From contig JAJEAH010000076.1 in the NCBI GenBank assembly GCA_022824225.1, positions 1 to 64,000 on the forward strand: a stretch of 64,000 nt of DNA, written 5' to 3'. Positions 49,464 to 58,684 of this stretch are shown here, piece after piece. The stretch is from Chloroflexota bacterium. Lineage in GTDB: Bacteria > Chloroflexota > UBA11872 > VXOZ01. The first letter of the stretch is position 1. Each line of letters starts with the position of its first letter. The position numbers and the translations under genes are program-made. Under the pieces are notes generated by a model, which did not search any database, was not told the DNA's origin, and was given only the letters and a program-made list of their open reading frames with translations.

Positions 49464-51665
49464 ATGCCACCGGAATATGATGCAGCGACGTTGCGGGAGT
49501 ACTGCGGCACGGTCTCACTGGAGCCGACCGCCGACGTGGCGGCCGGGTCATGGGGCACGTGGACGTTTACCTTTACGGTGGGCGCGTACGGTATGGACGA
49601 CCGCTCCAACTTACGCCTGGTGATGCGGGGCGTCTGCGACTGGGGCAAGCCGAACTTCGACGATCCATCCGCGCCAAACTACTGCCGCATCTCTACCGAC
49701 GGCAACGCACAGTTGCAGGTGCACTTCGATCCCGAAAACCACGTGCGGCCCTGGCGGCGCACCATCCACGTGCACGTGCACGACGGCACGTTGAAAGCAG
49801 GCGAGCACATCTGGATCGTGCTGGGCGATACGTCGGGCGGCAGTCCCGGCAGCCAGGCGCAGACGTTTGTGGAAAGCACGTTCGAGTTCAAGTTCTTCGC
49901 CGATAACTTCGGCACCATGCAGTTCCGCGAGCTGCCGGACGCGCCGGTGGTGCGCATCGTGGCGGGACCGGCGGCGAGTTTGGTGGCGCAGGCGCCGAGC
50001 ATGGTGGCTGTGGATGAAACGTTCGACGTGCTCGTGCGCGCCGACGATGCCTGGGGCAACACGGCGACCGGTTTTTGCGGCGAGGTGGGCCTCTACCTGC
50101 CGCAACAAGCTGAGCCGCTGGCGAGCCATACTTTCAACGCACACGACGGCGGCGTCCACCGCTTCACCGGCCTGCGCCTTGACGAGACCGGCATCTTCCG
50201 CCTCCAGGCCCGCTGCGCGGACCCCGCCTTTGCCGTTTGCAGCAACCCCATCAACGTAGAAAAAGAAAAACCCGACCTGCGCCTCTTCTGGGGCGACATG
50301 CACGCCCAGACCGAAGAGACCGTGGGCACGGGCAGTCCGGACGAGTACTTCACCTATGCCCGCGACCACGCCGGGGTGGACTTCCTGGGCATCCAGGGCA
50401 ATGATTTTCAGGTCACGGCTGAATTCTGGTATGAGCTGCAAGAGATCGTGAAGCGCTACAACGAGCCCGGCCGCTTCCTGACGCTGCTGGGCTACGAGTG
50501 GTCGGGCAACCATCCGGCCGGCGGTGACCATAACGTGCACTTTCTCGGCGACGAAGGCCCGCTGCACCGCTCATCCCACTGGCAGGTTCCGGGCAATCCC
50601 GGCCCGTGGGAGGATATGTGCCCGGTTTCGAAACTCGTTGACCGCTATCGCGGCCTGGACGACGTGTTTCTGATTCCCCACATCGGCGGGCGGCGCGCCA
50701 ACCTCGACTACTTTGACTCCGAGGTGATGCCCCTTATCGAAATCGCGTCAGCCCACGGCTGGTTCGAGTGGGTCTGGCAGGAAGCGCTGGAGCGCGGCTA
50801 CATCACCGGGTTCGCGGCCGGCAGCGACGACCATACCGGCCGCCCGGGCACAAGCCGCCCGACCAACGGCGGCATGTTCGGCGTCCATGGCGGCTTGCTC
50901 GGCGCCTATGCGCCGGACTTGCAGCGCCGCTCGATCTGGGACGCCATTCGCGCCCGCCATACCTTCGCCTCCACCGGCGCCCGCATGCTCGTGCACATGA
51001 CCGCCGACGGGCACCTGATGGGCGACATTTTCGAATCAGCTAAACCGCCCGCGCTCCGCGTACACGTGGCGGGCACGGCTCCGCTGGAGAAGGTGGAAGT
51101 GCTGCGCGGCACAGAAGTGGTGTACTCGCATCCCTTAATAGAATCCGTGAGCGGCCCGCCCCGCAAGATTCGCGTCGGCTGGCGCGGCGCGCGGATTAAG
51201 GACCGCACCCGCCGCTTGCGCTGGGACGGCAGCCTGCGCGTGAACAATGGTCGCATTATTGCGGCCAAAGGGTGGGCGTTTGACGATCCCACGGAAGGCA
51301 TCGTGGAATGGAACGAAGAAAGCGTGCGTTGGACCTCCCAGACCTCCGGCGACTGGGACGGCATTGCGCTGGAAATCGCGGGCGATGCCGACACGACGCT
51401 CTCCTTCGCCTCCGCGCCGGCCACGTTTTCAGTTCGTCTGGACGAATTAGCCGACGGCAACGAGATCGTGCACCCCGGCGCCACCGGCGTGAGCAGCGAG
51501 GTCCGCATCAGCCGCGACGACGAGGAACGCGCGCCCTACGACGCGGACTTTATGTACCAAGATCCCGAGCCGCTGCAGCAAGACACTACGCCCTATTTCG
51601 TCCGCGTTACCCAGTACGACGGCGAAATGGCGTGGTGTAGCCCGGTATTCGTGAAGAGAACGTAA
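49464..51665 (+). CDS. DUF3604/PHP-type metal-dependent hydrolase
   Basis: 733 aa. The first 270 residues are beta-rich, with Ig-like regions (SLEPTADVAAGSWGTWTF, then DETFDVLVRADDAWGN). The DUF3604 core begins at LRLFWGDMHAQTEET and continues with SPDEYFTYARDHAGVDFLG, LLGYEWSGNHPAGGDHNVHFLG, FLIPHIGG and GSDDHTGRPG; the His/Asp positions match the PHP metallo-hydrolase superfamily. A beta-rich C-terminal domain follows. No signal peptide is seen. Substrate is unknown; family members often accompany sulfated-polymer or phosphonate utilisation genes, not seen here. A GC-rich hairpin at 51722 lies after the stop. Confidence 0.88.
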   Translation: MPPEYDAATLREYCGTVSLEPTADVAAGSWGTWTFTFTVGAYGMDDRSNLRLVMRGVCDWGKPNFDDPSAPNYCRISTDGNAQLQVHFDPENHVRPWRRTIHVHVHDGTLKAGEHIWIVLGDTSGGSPGSQAQTFVESTFEFKFFADNFGTMQFRELPDAPVVRIVAGPAASLVAQAPSMVAVDETFDVLVRADDAWGNTATGFCGEVGLYLPQQAEPLASHTFNAHDGGVHRFTGLRLDETGIFRLQARCADPAFAVCSNPINVEKEKPDLRLFWGDMHAQTEETVGTGSPDEYFTYARDHAGVDFLGIQGNDFQVTAEFWYELQEIVKRYNEPGRFLTLLGYEWSGNHPAGGDHNVHFLGDEGPLHRSSHWQVPGNPGPWEDMCPVSKLVDRYRGLDDVFLIPHIGGRRANLDYFDSEVMPLIEIASAHGWFEWVWQEALERGYITGFAAGSDDHTGRPGTSRPTNGGMFGVHGGLLGAYAPDLQRRSIWDAIRARHTFASTGARMLVHMTADGHLMGDIFESAKPPALRVHVAGTAPLEKVEVLRGTEVVYSHPLIESVSGPPRKIRVGWRGARIKDRTRRLRWDGSLRVNNGRIIAAKGWAFDDPTEGIVEWNEESVRWTSQTSGDWDGIALEIAGDADTTLSFASAPATFSVRLDELADGNEIVHPGATGVSSEVRISRDDEERAPYDADFMYQDPEPLQQDTTPYFVRVTQYDGEMAWCSPVFVKRT

Positions 51666-51721
51666 TCGCACCGTGCGCGCGAAATGAAGCGCCAAGGTCT
51701 TCGCGTGGCACGACCGAAGAG

Positions 51722-51740
51722 GCGGGGGACAAGCCCCCGC
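51722..51740. terminator. Short GC-rich hairpin
   Basis: GCGGGGG and CCCCCGC close a five-base ACAAG loop, 56 bases after the DUF3604 stop. The sequence GACAAGCCCCCGCGCTAC recurs at 54219, so it is also a dispersed repeat. Confidence 0.55.
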
Positions 51741-51776
51741 GCTACAGAATCAGAAGATGACAGTTAGCCAAAAACC

Positions 51777-52556
51777 ATGCCGTACCCAACCTTCCCTAAG
51801 AAGCACCGCGAAAAGGCGTTTATCACGCCGGAAGCCGCTGTGGACCACTTTGTGACAGAGGCGCCGCCCCTGCCGTTACCGGACGCCGTGATCTTCTGCT
51901 ATCAGTCAACCTTGTTGGCTCACATCTTGGAGCAACATCAGACGACAGGCGTCGAGCGGGGAACCTACCGCCATTTACACTGGCTGCACGAATCGGAAAA
52001 CCGGGTGGCCGTTGCCGGTGGCTTTGGCGTCGGCGCGCCCGCAGTAGTCTTGGTGATGGAGGCGCTGATAGTGCAAGGCGTTCGGCGCTTCCTCTCAATC
52101 GGCACGGCGGGCAGCCTACAACAAGACCTCTCAATCGGCGACATCGTCGTCTGTGACCGGGCGATCCGGGATGAGGGCGCTTCTCACCACTACCTGCCGC
52201 CGGAAAAGTACGCCCATGCCTCATCGGCTATGACCGGCCGGCTGGCAGGGGCGTTGCAAGGAGCGGGCACGCCGTACAGCATCGGCACGAGTTGGACCAT
52301 CGACGCGCCGTACCGCGAGACTGTCGCGGAAGTGCGGCAATACCAGTCAGAGGGCGTGCTCACCGTCGAGATGGAGGCCGCGGCGCTCTTTGCGGTAGCG
52401 GCGTACCGCGGCGTGGAGATGGGTTCGCTCCTCACCATCAGTGACTCCCTGGCAGACCGAGAGTGGGACCCGCAATTCCGCTCCGACACGACACGGGAGG
52501 GTCTGGAGACCCTCTATCGAGTTGCGCTCAAGGCCTTGGTACCGGAAGCGACGTAG
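51777..52556 (+). CDS. Nucleoside phosphorylase (PNP/UDP family)
   Basis: 259-aa cytoplasmic enzyme that phosphorolyses nucleosides for base salvage. It has the phosphate and base-binding landmarks RFLSIGTAGSLQQDLSIGD, the TVEMEAAALFAVA segment that binds the ribose, and SDSLADREWD with the catalytic aspartate. The length and the VEMEAA motif suit uridine or purine nucleoside phosphorylase; the two cannot be separated here. No clear ribosome site precedes the ATG. Its neighbours are unrelated. Confidence 0.92.
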   Translation: MPYPTFPKKHREKAFITPEAAVDHFVTEAPPLPLPDAVIFCYQSTLLAHILEQHQTTGVERGTYRHLHWLHESENRVAVAGGFGVGAPAVVLVMEALIVQGVRRFLSIGTAGSLQQDLSIGDIVVCDRAIRDEGASHHYLPPEKYAHASSAMTGRLAGALQGAGTPYSIGTSWTIDAPYRETVAEVRQYQSEGVLTVEMEAAALFAVAAYRGVEMGSLLTISDSLADREWDPQFRSDTTREGLETLYRVALKALVPEAT

Positions 52557-52590
52557 GAGAGCTTACCGGTAGCCTGCTTACCACGAGTGA

Positions 52591-52662
52591 CGTCACTCCG
52601 GCGCAAGCCGGAGTCCAGGAGGTGCGTTGAAGGTGGATACCGGCTTTCGCCGGTGTGACGGA
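52591..52662. repeat. Inverted pair of CCGGCTTTCGCCGG-type repeats
   Basis: CGTCACTCCGGCGCAAGCCGG plus AGTCC at 52591 and TGGATACCGGCTTTCGCCGG plus TGTGACGGA at 52634 are members of the same palindrome family in opposite orientation, so the pair also forms a larger inverted repeat downstream of the phosphorylase gene. Confidence 0.85.
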
Positions 52663-52856
52663 CGAGGCGTGTTTCTTGCTAGTCGGCAACGGCTGACACG
52701 CAAGGTGACGGCTATCAATCTGCGCAGACTTACATGGAAGACAACACGTGAGTATGCAGCGGGTTCTCAAGCAGTAGAGGACTTCCTGCCGATCAAGAGG
52801 CCACGAGTGCATGTGCCGGCGATGCCAACTCCCAACCACTCACACCTATCACGCCG

Positions 52857-54065
52857 CTACAGCCACTGCGCCGCCGGCCACCAGACTCCTAACCGGCTGA
52901 TCGGCACCTCCAGCAGTTCCCGGCTGCCGGCGATTGGGTGGTGCCCGTACGTCTCAATGAACATGCGTTCGATGCGCTCCGAGAGTTCCGTGGGACCCGG
53001 CAGCGGCACGTCCACCCACGTGTTCCCCAGCCGCTGGCTTTCGGCCATGACGAACGAGAGTTCCAGGTCCGCGCGGGCGCCCGCCGGCCCGTACTGCACC
53101 GGGGTGCCGTCCACAATCGCCCGGTGCGTATTCGTGAGGATTTCCGCTTTGGCTACGTCGTCCAGGTTGCCGACGCGGTATTGCTTGTACGGATTCTCCC
53201 AACGCAGGTCGGGCGCGCCGTCTAGATACACGTAGTCCAGCACCTGCTCACCCTCGTTATTGAGGTACTGCTCCCGTATCGTCTGCGGCTGGTCGGGCTC
53301 ACCGGCGAGCAGGACCACGTCACGCCCGGAGAGGTGCCCGCTTGACCCTTCGATTTCCCAGTGGTTGGGCCGGGAGTGCTGATTAAACGGCCGCGGCGCG
53401 CGCTCGTAGAGGCACATCGTCCCGCGTAGATACTCAATCCACATGGCCTCCCAGACCACCGTGGTCGATTGCTCGCCGCCGTAGGTCAGGTACTCGTCAG
53501 TTTCCGATTCAGCGACATACGCCTGCACGCGCTGCACCGAGTCCCGCAGGATCATGCGCACGGCATTGAAGCCGTGATAGGCGCCGCTCGCATACCAGAG
53601 ACGGGACATGGCGACCGTGCCGATGTAGCCGGATTCCACGATCTTGGCCTTGAGTTGCTCCTGCGGCCAGAGCCAGACCTGCTCGGCAATCTCCCAGACC
53701 ACGCCGTGCTCCTGGCAGACGTCGCGGATGGCGTCGCCGACTTCCAGGGTGATGCCGTACGGAATCTCGGTGATGATATTGATGCCGCGTTTCGCCGCCT
53801 CCACCGCCACTGCCGACTGGCCGTCGGTGGGCACGAGGACTAGCGCCAGATCGGGTTTGGCCTCATCCAACGTGGCCGCCACGCTGGTGAAATGCTGCTT
53901 GACGCCGTGCTTGGCCGAAATCTCCTCGGCCACCGCCGGGTTGATGTCGCAAATGGCGCAGAGATCGAAATGGTCGGTCAGTCTCGCCACGGTCTCGATC
54001 CATCCCCGCGCCCGCGCGCCGGGCCCCGACCCCGCGCCAATGACGGCAATGCGTAGCTTTTTCAT
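52857..54065 (-). CDS. Gfo/Idh/MocA-like protein lacking the conserved lysine
   Basis: 402-aa oxidoreductase relative. The N-terminal LRIAVIGAGSGPGARARGW and CAICDINPAVAEEI segments fit a dinucleotide-binding fold, and the length is normal. At the place of the family EKP motif, however, the sequence is TEIPYGIT, without the lysine that normally contacts the substrate. The C-terminal domain has GFNAVRMILRD, the EIEGSSGHLSGRDVV segment and other family-like blocks. Either activity differs or the protein acts on another class of substrate. AAGGACG lies shortly before the ATG. Monocistronic. Confidence 0.88.
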   Translation of the reverse strand: MKKLRIAVIGAGSGPGARARGWIETVARLTDHFDLCAICDINPAVAEEISAKHGVKQHFTSVAATLDEAKPDLALVLVPTDGQSAVAVEAAKRGINIITEIPYGITLEVGDAIRDVCQEHGVVWEIAEQVWLWPQEQLKAKIVESGYIGTVAMSRLWYASGAYHGFNAVRMILRDSVQRVQAYVAESETDEYLTYGGEQSTTVVWEAMWIEYLRGTMCLYERAPRPFNQHSRPNHWEIEGSSGHLSGRDVVLLAGEPDQPQTIREQYLNNEGEQVLDYVYLDGAPDLRWENPYKQYRVGNLDDVAKAEILTNTHRAIVDGTPVQYGPAGARADLELSFVMAESQRLGNTWVDVPLPGPTELSERIERMFIETYGHHPIAGSRELLEVPISRLGVWWPAAQWL

Positions 54066-54102
54066 CTCATGTCGTCCTTACGTTGAAGAAAGAGCCGAGT
54101 TC

Positions 54103-54131
54103 CGTCATTCCCGCGAAAGCGGGAATCCATC
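54103..54131. repeat. CATTCCCGCGAAAGCGGGAATCC repeat
   Basis: The perfect arms ATTCCCGC/GCGGGAAT close a four-base GAAA loop. It lies 38 bases upstream of the oxidoreductase gene. The same sequence recurs at 54361. Confidence 0.92.
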
Positions 54132-54277
54132 TTCTCTTTACGGCCTGGCCAGCGGCACGCTGCCTGTCTCCCGTTTCCTTCCCTTACCTAGAGCCACAAG
54201 CCCGCCCAAGAGCGGTGGACAAGCCCCCGCGCTACGAAGAACACAGCCCGTCAATCCGCCACTCCTGCGATGTATTC

Positions 54278-54390
54278 CGTTACTCCCGAAATCTGTATCG
54301 TCATTCCCGCGACTAATTCCGTCATTCCCGCGGCCATGCCGTCATTCCCGTGACATTTTCCGTCATTCCCGCGAAAGCGGGAATCCATCT
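54278..54390. repeat. Tandem CGTCATTCCCGCG units, ~21-bp period
   Basis: CGTTACTCCCGAA at 54278, then CGTCATTCCCGCG-type units at 54299, 54320, 54340 and 54361 (spacings 21, 21, 20, 21). The last one is completed by the inverse arm (CGGGAATCC) into the full palindrome, as if half-units had been added at one end. Confidence 0.9.
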
Positions 54391-54531
54391 TCCATCTTGA
54401 CACGAATGCCCCATACTGTAATAAGTCTGGGCAAGACCATTCGAGGGGAGTTTCAGTCGAGTGGTCTGTAACCAATCTCACATTCTAGTCAGCGCGAAGT
54501 GAGGGTGCTTTCCCTTGACACTCTCAAACCA

Positions 54532-55440
54532 TCACCCCACATCCTCCAAGAACTCTCGATACAGCGCCAGCGGCTGCGACATAGCGTCGTCCAGCGCCGT
54601 AATCGCCAGCCGCACGTGGGCGGTGCGCACCGTCCCCGGCACAAAGTCGTTCCCAAACAAAGACAGATAAAGCGGGTTCTGTACCTTCCACGCGTCTTCC
54701 GGGTCGTCGGTGTTGTAGCCGCTGGTGACGGCAAAGCAGTCCTCAGGCCGCGACATCAGCACCGCCGCCACGCGCCGCTCCATATCGGCCTGGAACGCCA
54801 CGGGCACGGCATACTCGCGCTGGGGGCGGAACTGCGCCGTGGGGTGCCCCATCTCCTTGCGTTCCCAGCGGCCGTCCACGCAGCGCCGCGCCGCGTGCGC
54901 GTCCCGCGTGTACACCAGCCCCATGCCCTTGAAGACCGGGTTTTCGTGCGGCGCGATCAGCTCTTCCGACCCCGGCTCGCGCGTGTAGCGATCAGTCGCC
55001 ACGTAAACGTGTGCCAGCAGCGGCGGATCGAAGTAGTTCGACAAGAAAATCTCGTAGCTTTCGTACGTCGCCTCGGCGCTCACCGTGATCGTGAGGTCAA
55101 TGAGGTTCGGTTCCTTGACCTGATAGACCGCCTCGATGCTGGCGAAGTGCTCGTCGGCCGGGCCCCAGTTGATCGTCAGCGTATCGCCCGCCACGTCGAC
55201 AGTGCGCTCAAACAAGCGCGGCTCGCCCAGACCCGAATGCGTCGCGAACAGCCGAAAGAGATTGAGCGCCGAATACTTGGGATGAATAATCGATACCCCA
55301 CTCGGCTTATGCACAAGCTCGCTGATCCCATGCCGGATATCCACCTGCGGGTCCGGCGACTGCGCCCGCAGGGAGCCTTTCAATTCAGACGTCTCAAGAT
55401 CGTACACGCTGTTCTCGGCATTGAAAGCTAGAGAGACCAT
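54532..55440 (-). CDS. Unknown beta-rich protein
   Basis: 302-aa cytoplasmic protein, no family recognised. It is rich in alternating hydrophobic strands (LTINWGPADEHF, EPNLIDLTITVSAEATYESYE, FLSNYFDPPLLAHVY), in the manner of a beta-sandwich of the galactose-mutarotase-like or heparinase-like kind, but no signature could be confirmed. The last part (QNPLYLSLFGNDFVPGTVRTA) is also strand-like. GAGGATGATCGACA precedes the ATG. It is followed by a spacer filled with CATTCCCG repeats. Confidence 0.7.
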   Translation of the reverse strand: MVSLAFNAENSVYDLETSELKGSLRAQSPDPQVDIRHGISELVHKPSGVSIIHPKYSALNLFRLFATHSGLGEPRLFERTVDVAGDTLTINWGPADEHFASIEAVYQVKEPNLIDLTITVSAEATYESYEIFLSNYFDPPLLAHVYVATDRYTREPGSEELIAPHENPVFKGMGLVYTRDAHAARRCVDGRWERKEMGHPTAQFRPQREYAVPVAFQADMERRVAAVLMSRPEDCFAVTSGYNTDDPEDAWKVQNPLYLSLFGNDFVPGTVRTAHVRLAITALDDAMSQPLALYREFLEDVG

Positions 55441-55698
55441 TGTCGATCATCCTCTATTCAATCGTTATTAGGAGCTTTCGCTGGGCAAGACGCGGTATTC
55501 CAAACCGCATAGCGTTGCAAGGCTTCCGATACATCCATCGCAAAACCCACTGCATTGTTGCTCAAACACTCTCAGTTTGAGCGGTGCTGTTCTGTGCAGT
55601 ATAGACGAACGCCCATGTGGTGTGTTACCGCGCTTCCAATCCCCAATCGAGCGGCGACTCCCCCGGCTTCACCCCGTCTGTAAGTTATAATCATCCTC

Positions 55699-56421
55699 AT
55701 GAAGAATCTACCAAGAGCGCTTATTCTCGATCTCGACGACACGATCTTAGAATCGTACGGCAATCCCGATACTGCCTGGCTTCAGCTCTGCCGCGAGTTT
55801 GCCGGCAGTCTGGGAGACGTGACTGCAGAGGAACTCCAGGCTGCCGTCCTGCAAGCCCGGGACTGGTATTGGAGCGACGCGGAGCGTGCGCGCCGGGGTC
55901 GTCTCGAAGTGTTGCAGGCCAGACGGGATATTTTACTGAGGGCTTTCGCCGAATTCAATGTTCCCGATTCGCCGCTCGTTACCCGCATGGGTGAGCGTTA
56001 CAATCAGATCAGAGATGAGGCGATATGGCCGTTTCCGGGAGCCATCGCGACGCTGCGGCGGCTCCAGACGACAGACATCCGCCTGGGTCTCCTGACAAAC
56101 GGCAACGCCGAGATGCAGCGAGCGAAGATCGAGCGGTTCTCCGTGGCGGAATACTTCGACCACGTTCAGATCGAGGGCGAGTTTGGGATTGGCAAGCCGG
56201 ACGAGCGAGCATTCCGCCACGCCCTTGAAGCGCTAAGCGTGGAGCCTACCGAAGCCTGGATGGTCGGGGACAACCTGGATTTCGATATTCGCGGCGCGCA
56301 GCAGGTGGGCATTCATGCCATTTGGGTAGACACGCACGGCAACGGCCTGCCCGATGGGACTATAGTACAGCCGGATACGACCATCAAGTCGCTGCCAGAC
56401 ATTGTCAAGCTCATAAGCTAA
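55699..56421 (+). CDS. HAD-superfamily hydrolase
   Basis: 240-aa phosphatase-type protein, cytoplasmic. HAD motif I is ILDLDDTI (Asp11, Asp13), motif II LLTNGN, motif III lysine in GIGKPDERAF, and motif IV MVGDNLDFDI. The alpha-helical cap between motifs I and II is that of subfamily I. This resembles YjjG/phosphoglycolate-phosphatase-like enzymes; the substrate cannot be called. It is followed by the creatininase-type gene after about 110 bases. Confidence 0.93.
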   Translation: MKNLPRALILDLDDTILESYGNPDTAWLQLCREFAGSLGDVTAEELQAAVLQARDWYWSDAERARRGRLEVLQARRDILLRAFAEFNVPDSPLVTRMGERYNQIRDEAIWPFPGAIATLRRLQTTDIRLGLLTNGNAEMQRAKIERFSVAEYFDHVQIEGEFGIGKPDERAFRHALEALSVEPTEAWMVGDNLDFDIRGAQQVGIHAIWVDTHGNGLPDGTIVQPDTTIKSLPDIVKLIS

Positions 56422-56530
56422 TGTGAATCGTTGCCAGGAGCTTTGTCTGGCCATTACACTCATAGCGGAGCGACTGACAAGAGAAACAAGTGGACAAGAT
56501 TGACTAGCACGCCCCAAGGAGCCCATGACC

Positions 56531-57424
56531 ATGCCAAAGCGAGAAGTACGTTGGGAATTGATGTTCCCGGATGAGTTGAATGCGGCGCTGGCGAAGTTTC
56601 CGGTGGTGTACATGCCCTATGGGTTGTGCGAGCCGCATGGGCCGCAGAACGTGCTGGGCTGTGATGCCTTGCGGCCCGAGGGGCACATGCGCTTGGCGGC
56701 GGAGGAGTACGGCGGCATCGTGATGCCGACCACGTACTGGCACTGCCATGAGGCGGGCACGTCCGCCAATTGGGGGCATCGCACCATTGGCAACCACCGC
56801 ACGTGGCTTACGTCCGTGCCGCCGTGGATGTTCTTCAAGAATATGGCTTACCACATCCGGGCCATGGAAGTGCTCGGGTTTCACGGCGCCATCATCTTTT
56901 CCGGCCACGCCGGACCCCACAGCCCGGACATACCGGTGTTTCTGGAGATAATGCAGCGCCACGTGGCGACACGGTTGCACTGCCATATGCCGATCGGCAT
57001 GGGCACGGCAGAGTCGCGCTTCGAGGACGATGCGGGCCTGGGCGGCCATGCGGGGCGCGGCGAAACGTCGCTGCTGTGGTCGGTGACGCCGGGCGGCGTG
57101 GACCTCACGCGCATCCCGCCCGCCGGCACCCCCGGGCCCCACTTTGCCATGGGCGACGATGCCGTGGATTCCGACCGCCGCGCCGGTGAACGCATGCACG
57201 CCGACATCGTGGCCAGCCTCGGCGCAAGCGCGCAAGAACTGCTGGCGGAATACGACCGCGTGCAACCCACCCGCAAGACCCTGACGTTCGCGGACGTGGA
57301 GGACATCTGGGAAGCCGACGTGCTGCCGGAGCTCAAGAAGTTCAGCTCCATGCAGCAGTCCCCGGAGCCGGTGCCGGAAGATTCCTACTGGCGCGCCAAC
57401 CAGCACATCCCCGACCGGGGGTAG
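56531..57424 (+). CDS. Creatininase-family amidohydrolase
   Basis: 297 aa. The family metal motif is seen in GLCEPHGPQNVLGCDAL (Glu, His, Asp ligands) and the late glutamate in HAGRGETSLLW. The usual GHGGN loop reads SGHAGPH, an uncommon variant, so substrate preference may differ from creatinine or mycofactocin-type maturation substrates. Two ATGs lie six bases apart; the inner is preferred since AAGGAG is then nine bases away. No transporter or mycofactocin gene adjoins it. Confidence 0.9.
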   Translation: MPKREVRWELMFPDELNAALAKFPVVYMPYGLCEPHGPQNVLGCDALRPEGHMRLAAEEYGGIVMPTTYWHCHEAGTSANWGHRTIGNHRTWLTSVPPWMFFKNMAYHIRAMEVLGFHGAIIFSGHAGPHSPDIPVFLEIMQRHVATRLHCHMPIGMGTAESRFEDDAGLGGHAGRGETSLLWSVTPGGVDLTRIPPAGTPGPHFAMGDDAVDSDRRAGERMHADIVASLGASAQELLAEYDRVQPTRKTLTFADVEDIWEADVLPELKKFSSMQQSPEPVPEDSYWRANQHIPDRG

Positions 57425-57472
57425 GGCACCGAAACCTGAAATCAGGCGAAGTTTGCGGGAGTACGCCTCGGC

Positions 57473-57868
57473 CTAGAGGCCAAGTTGCCTCGTTCGACCG
57501 CTGGCATACAGGTAGTAGGCGAAGGGCCGGGGCGTGGCTAAGTCTATCTCTTTCAGCCAATCCCACTTGCGGAGTAGCGCGCGCATCATTGGGAGCCGGC
57601 CGATTCGGCCGCTCGCCAAGAACACGATTCCAACACGGTGCGTCACAATCGCCTGCCGCTCAAATGCTACTTTGAGCATGCTCTTGTTGCATGAAACGAC
57701 CAGCCAACCCGCTCTCCATGCTTCCTCCAGCCAGCCAATGTCTTGCCGGCGCGGGTCACTTTCATTGGGAAAGCGCCCACGCAGCCAGAGTATCTCTACA
57801 TTGCCGTCAGCGCCCTTGAGGAATTTGGGGATTGAAGTACCCATGTCTTCATCGAAGAAGAGAATCAT
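57473..57868 (-). CDS. PIN-like (DUF5615/VapC45-type) putative toxin
   Basis: 131-aa putative ribonuclease of the PIN-like group. Acidic positions typical of the fold are visible: FFDEDMGTSI at the N-terminus, DIGWLEEAWRAGWLVVSCNK in the middle and GIVFLASGRIG later. It starts within the end of the upstream DUF433 gene as ATGA. Together they form a candidate toxin-antitoxin pair, in which this product would be the toxin. That role is inferred from arrangement and family; no activity is proven. Confidence 0.78.
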   Translation of the reverse strand: MILFFDEDMGTSIPKFLKGADGNVEILWLRGRFPNESDPRRQDIGWLEEAWRAGWLVVSCNKSMLKVAFERQAIVTHRVGIVFLASGRIGRLPMMRALLRKWDWLKEIDLATPRPFAYYLYASGRTRQLGL

Positions 57869-58557
57869 GCAGCAAGTGTTTGCATATTGCGAATTATGTC
57901 TTCAATGACATAAGGGTCAAGCTCAAAGTCCTCAGAAAGGGCCTCAATGCTCTCGCCGCCCTGAAAGAACCTCCTGAGTACAGTTTCGGCTCGGATACCC
58001 CTACCCTCTACTGAAGGTCTGCCTGCGGCGAAGCGAGGATCGACGACGATTGGCACATCGCGGCCGAGCGGAAACCACCGGGCAGCGAAGGCACTTGCCG
58101 GTACAAAGTTAAACTGACGGATACGCCGCAAGACCTCCATTGGCAAGGCTGCCTGCATACCTTCCGTGTCGACCGCGCGATAGAGTGGGGGTTCGCCGCT
58201 TGCTAACGAGAATTCATACATTACGTGGCCGCCAAGTACCTCGAATTCCTTGAAAGCAAAAGGATGCTCAACGGCAAAGTGCTTTCGCGCAAACTGATGA
58301 GCCCGCCGAATGGTGTCAAGCTTGACGCCGCTGCGGCGGAATTTAACGGCCACCACAACTTCTGCCAGCATGAGAAAGGAAATATCGGTGGGAGGTTCCG
58401 TGCGGGAGGTGCGTTCACCGAAAACGGGCGTGATCTCGTTGCCCCAGAACCAGCGGCGCACTGTTGGCGCCGTGGTGCCGGCGAGCTTAGCCGCCTCGCT
58501 TACTGTGTAGGCCGGCATCGTCAGCAGTTCATTCGGAATAGCGTCTACGTCGGGCAT
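57865..58557 (-). CDS. MerR-type HTH plus DUF433 putative antitoxin
   Basis: 230 aa. The N-terminal residues about 15-40 form a MerR-like helix-turn-helix (YTVSEAAKLAGTTAPTVRRW), the C-terminal 60 residues the DUF433 domain (VDPRFAAGRPSVEGRGIRAE, then FELDPYVIEDII). Between them lies a region seen in longer DUF433 antitoxins. It probably binds both DNA, repressing its operon, and the toxin encoded next. The ATG at MPDVDA has a weak GAAG site. The operon is transcribed opposite the hydrolase gene with a short divergent region of 127 bases. Confidence 0.83.
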   Translation of the reverse strand: MPDVDAIPNELLTMPAYTVSEAAKLAGTTAPTVRRWFWGNEITPVFGERTSRTEPPTDISFLMLAEVVVAVKFRRSGVKLDTIRRAHQFARKHFAVEHPFAFKEFEVLGGHVMYEFSLASGEPPLYRAVDTEGMQAALPMEVLRRIRQFNFVPASAFAARWFPLGRDVPIVVDPRFAAGRPSVEGRGIRAETVLRRFFQGGESIEALSEDFELDPYVIEDIIRNMQTLAA

Positions 58558-58684
58558 GGGGACTTCACAACCATCGCTGTCTATGGATTGCCGTTGGCAG
58601 GGACACACATCTCACCCTACAATTATACAGAGCGCAACAGTCCGTCAAACGTGGACCCCACGCGTTGCGGCCACCAGGATTTAG

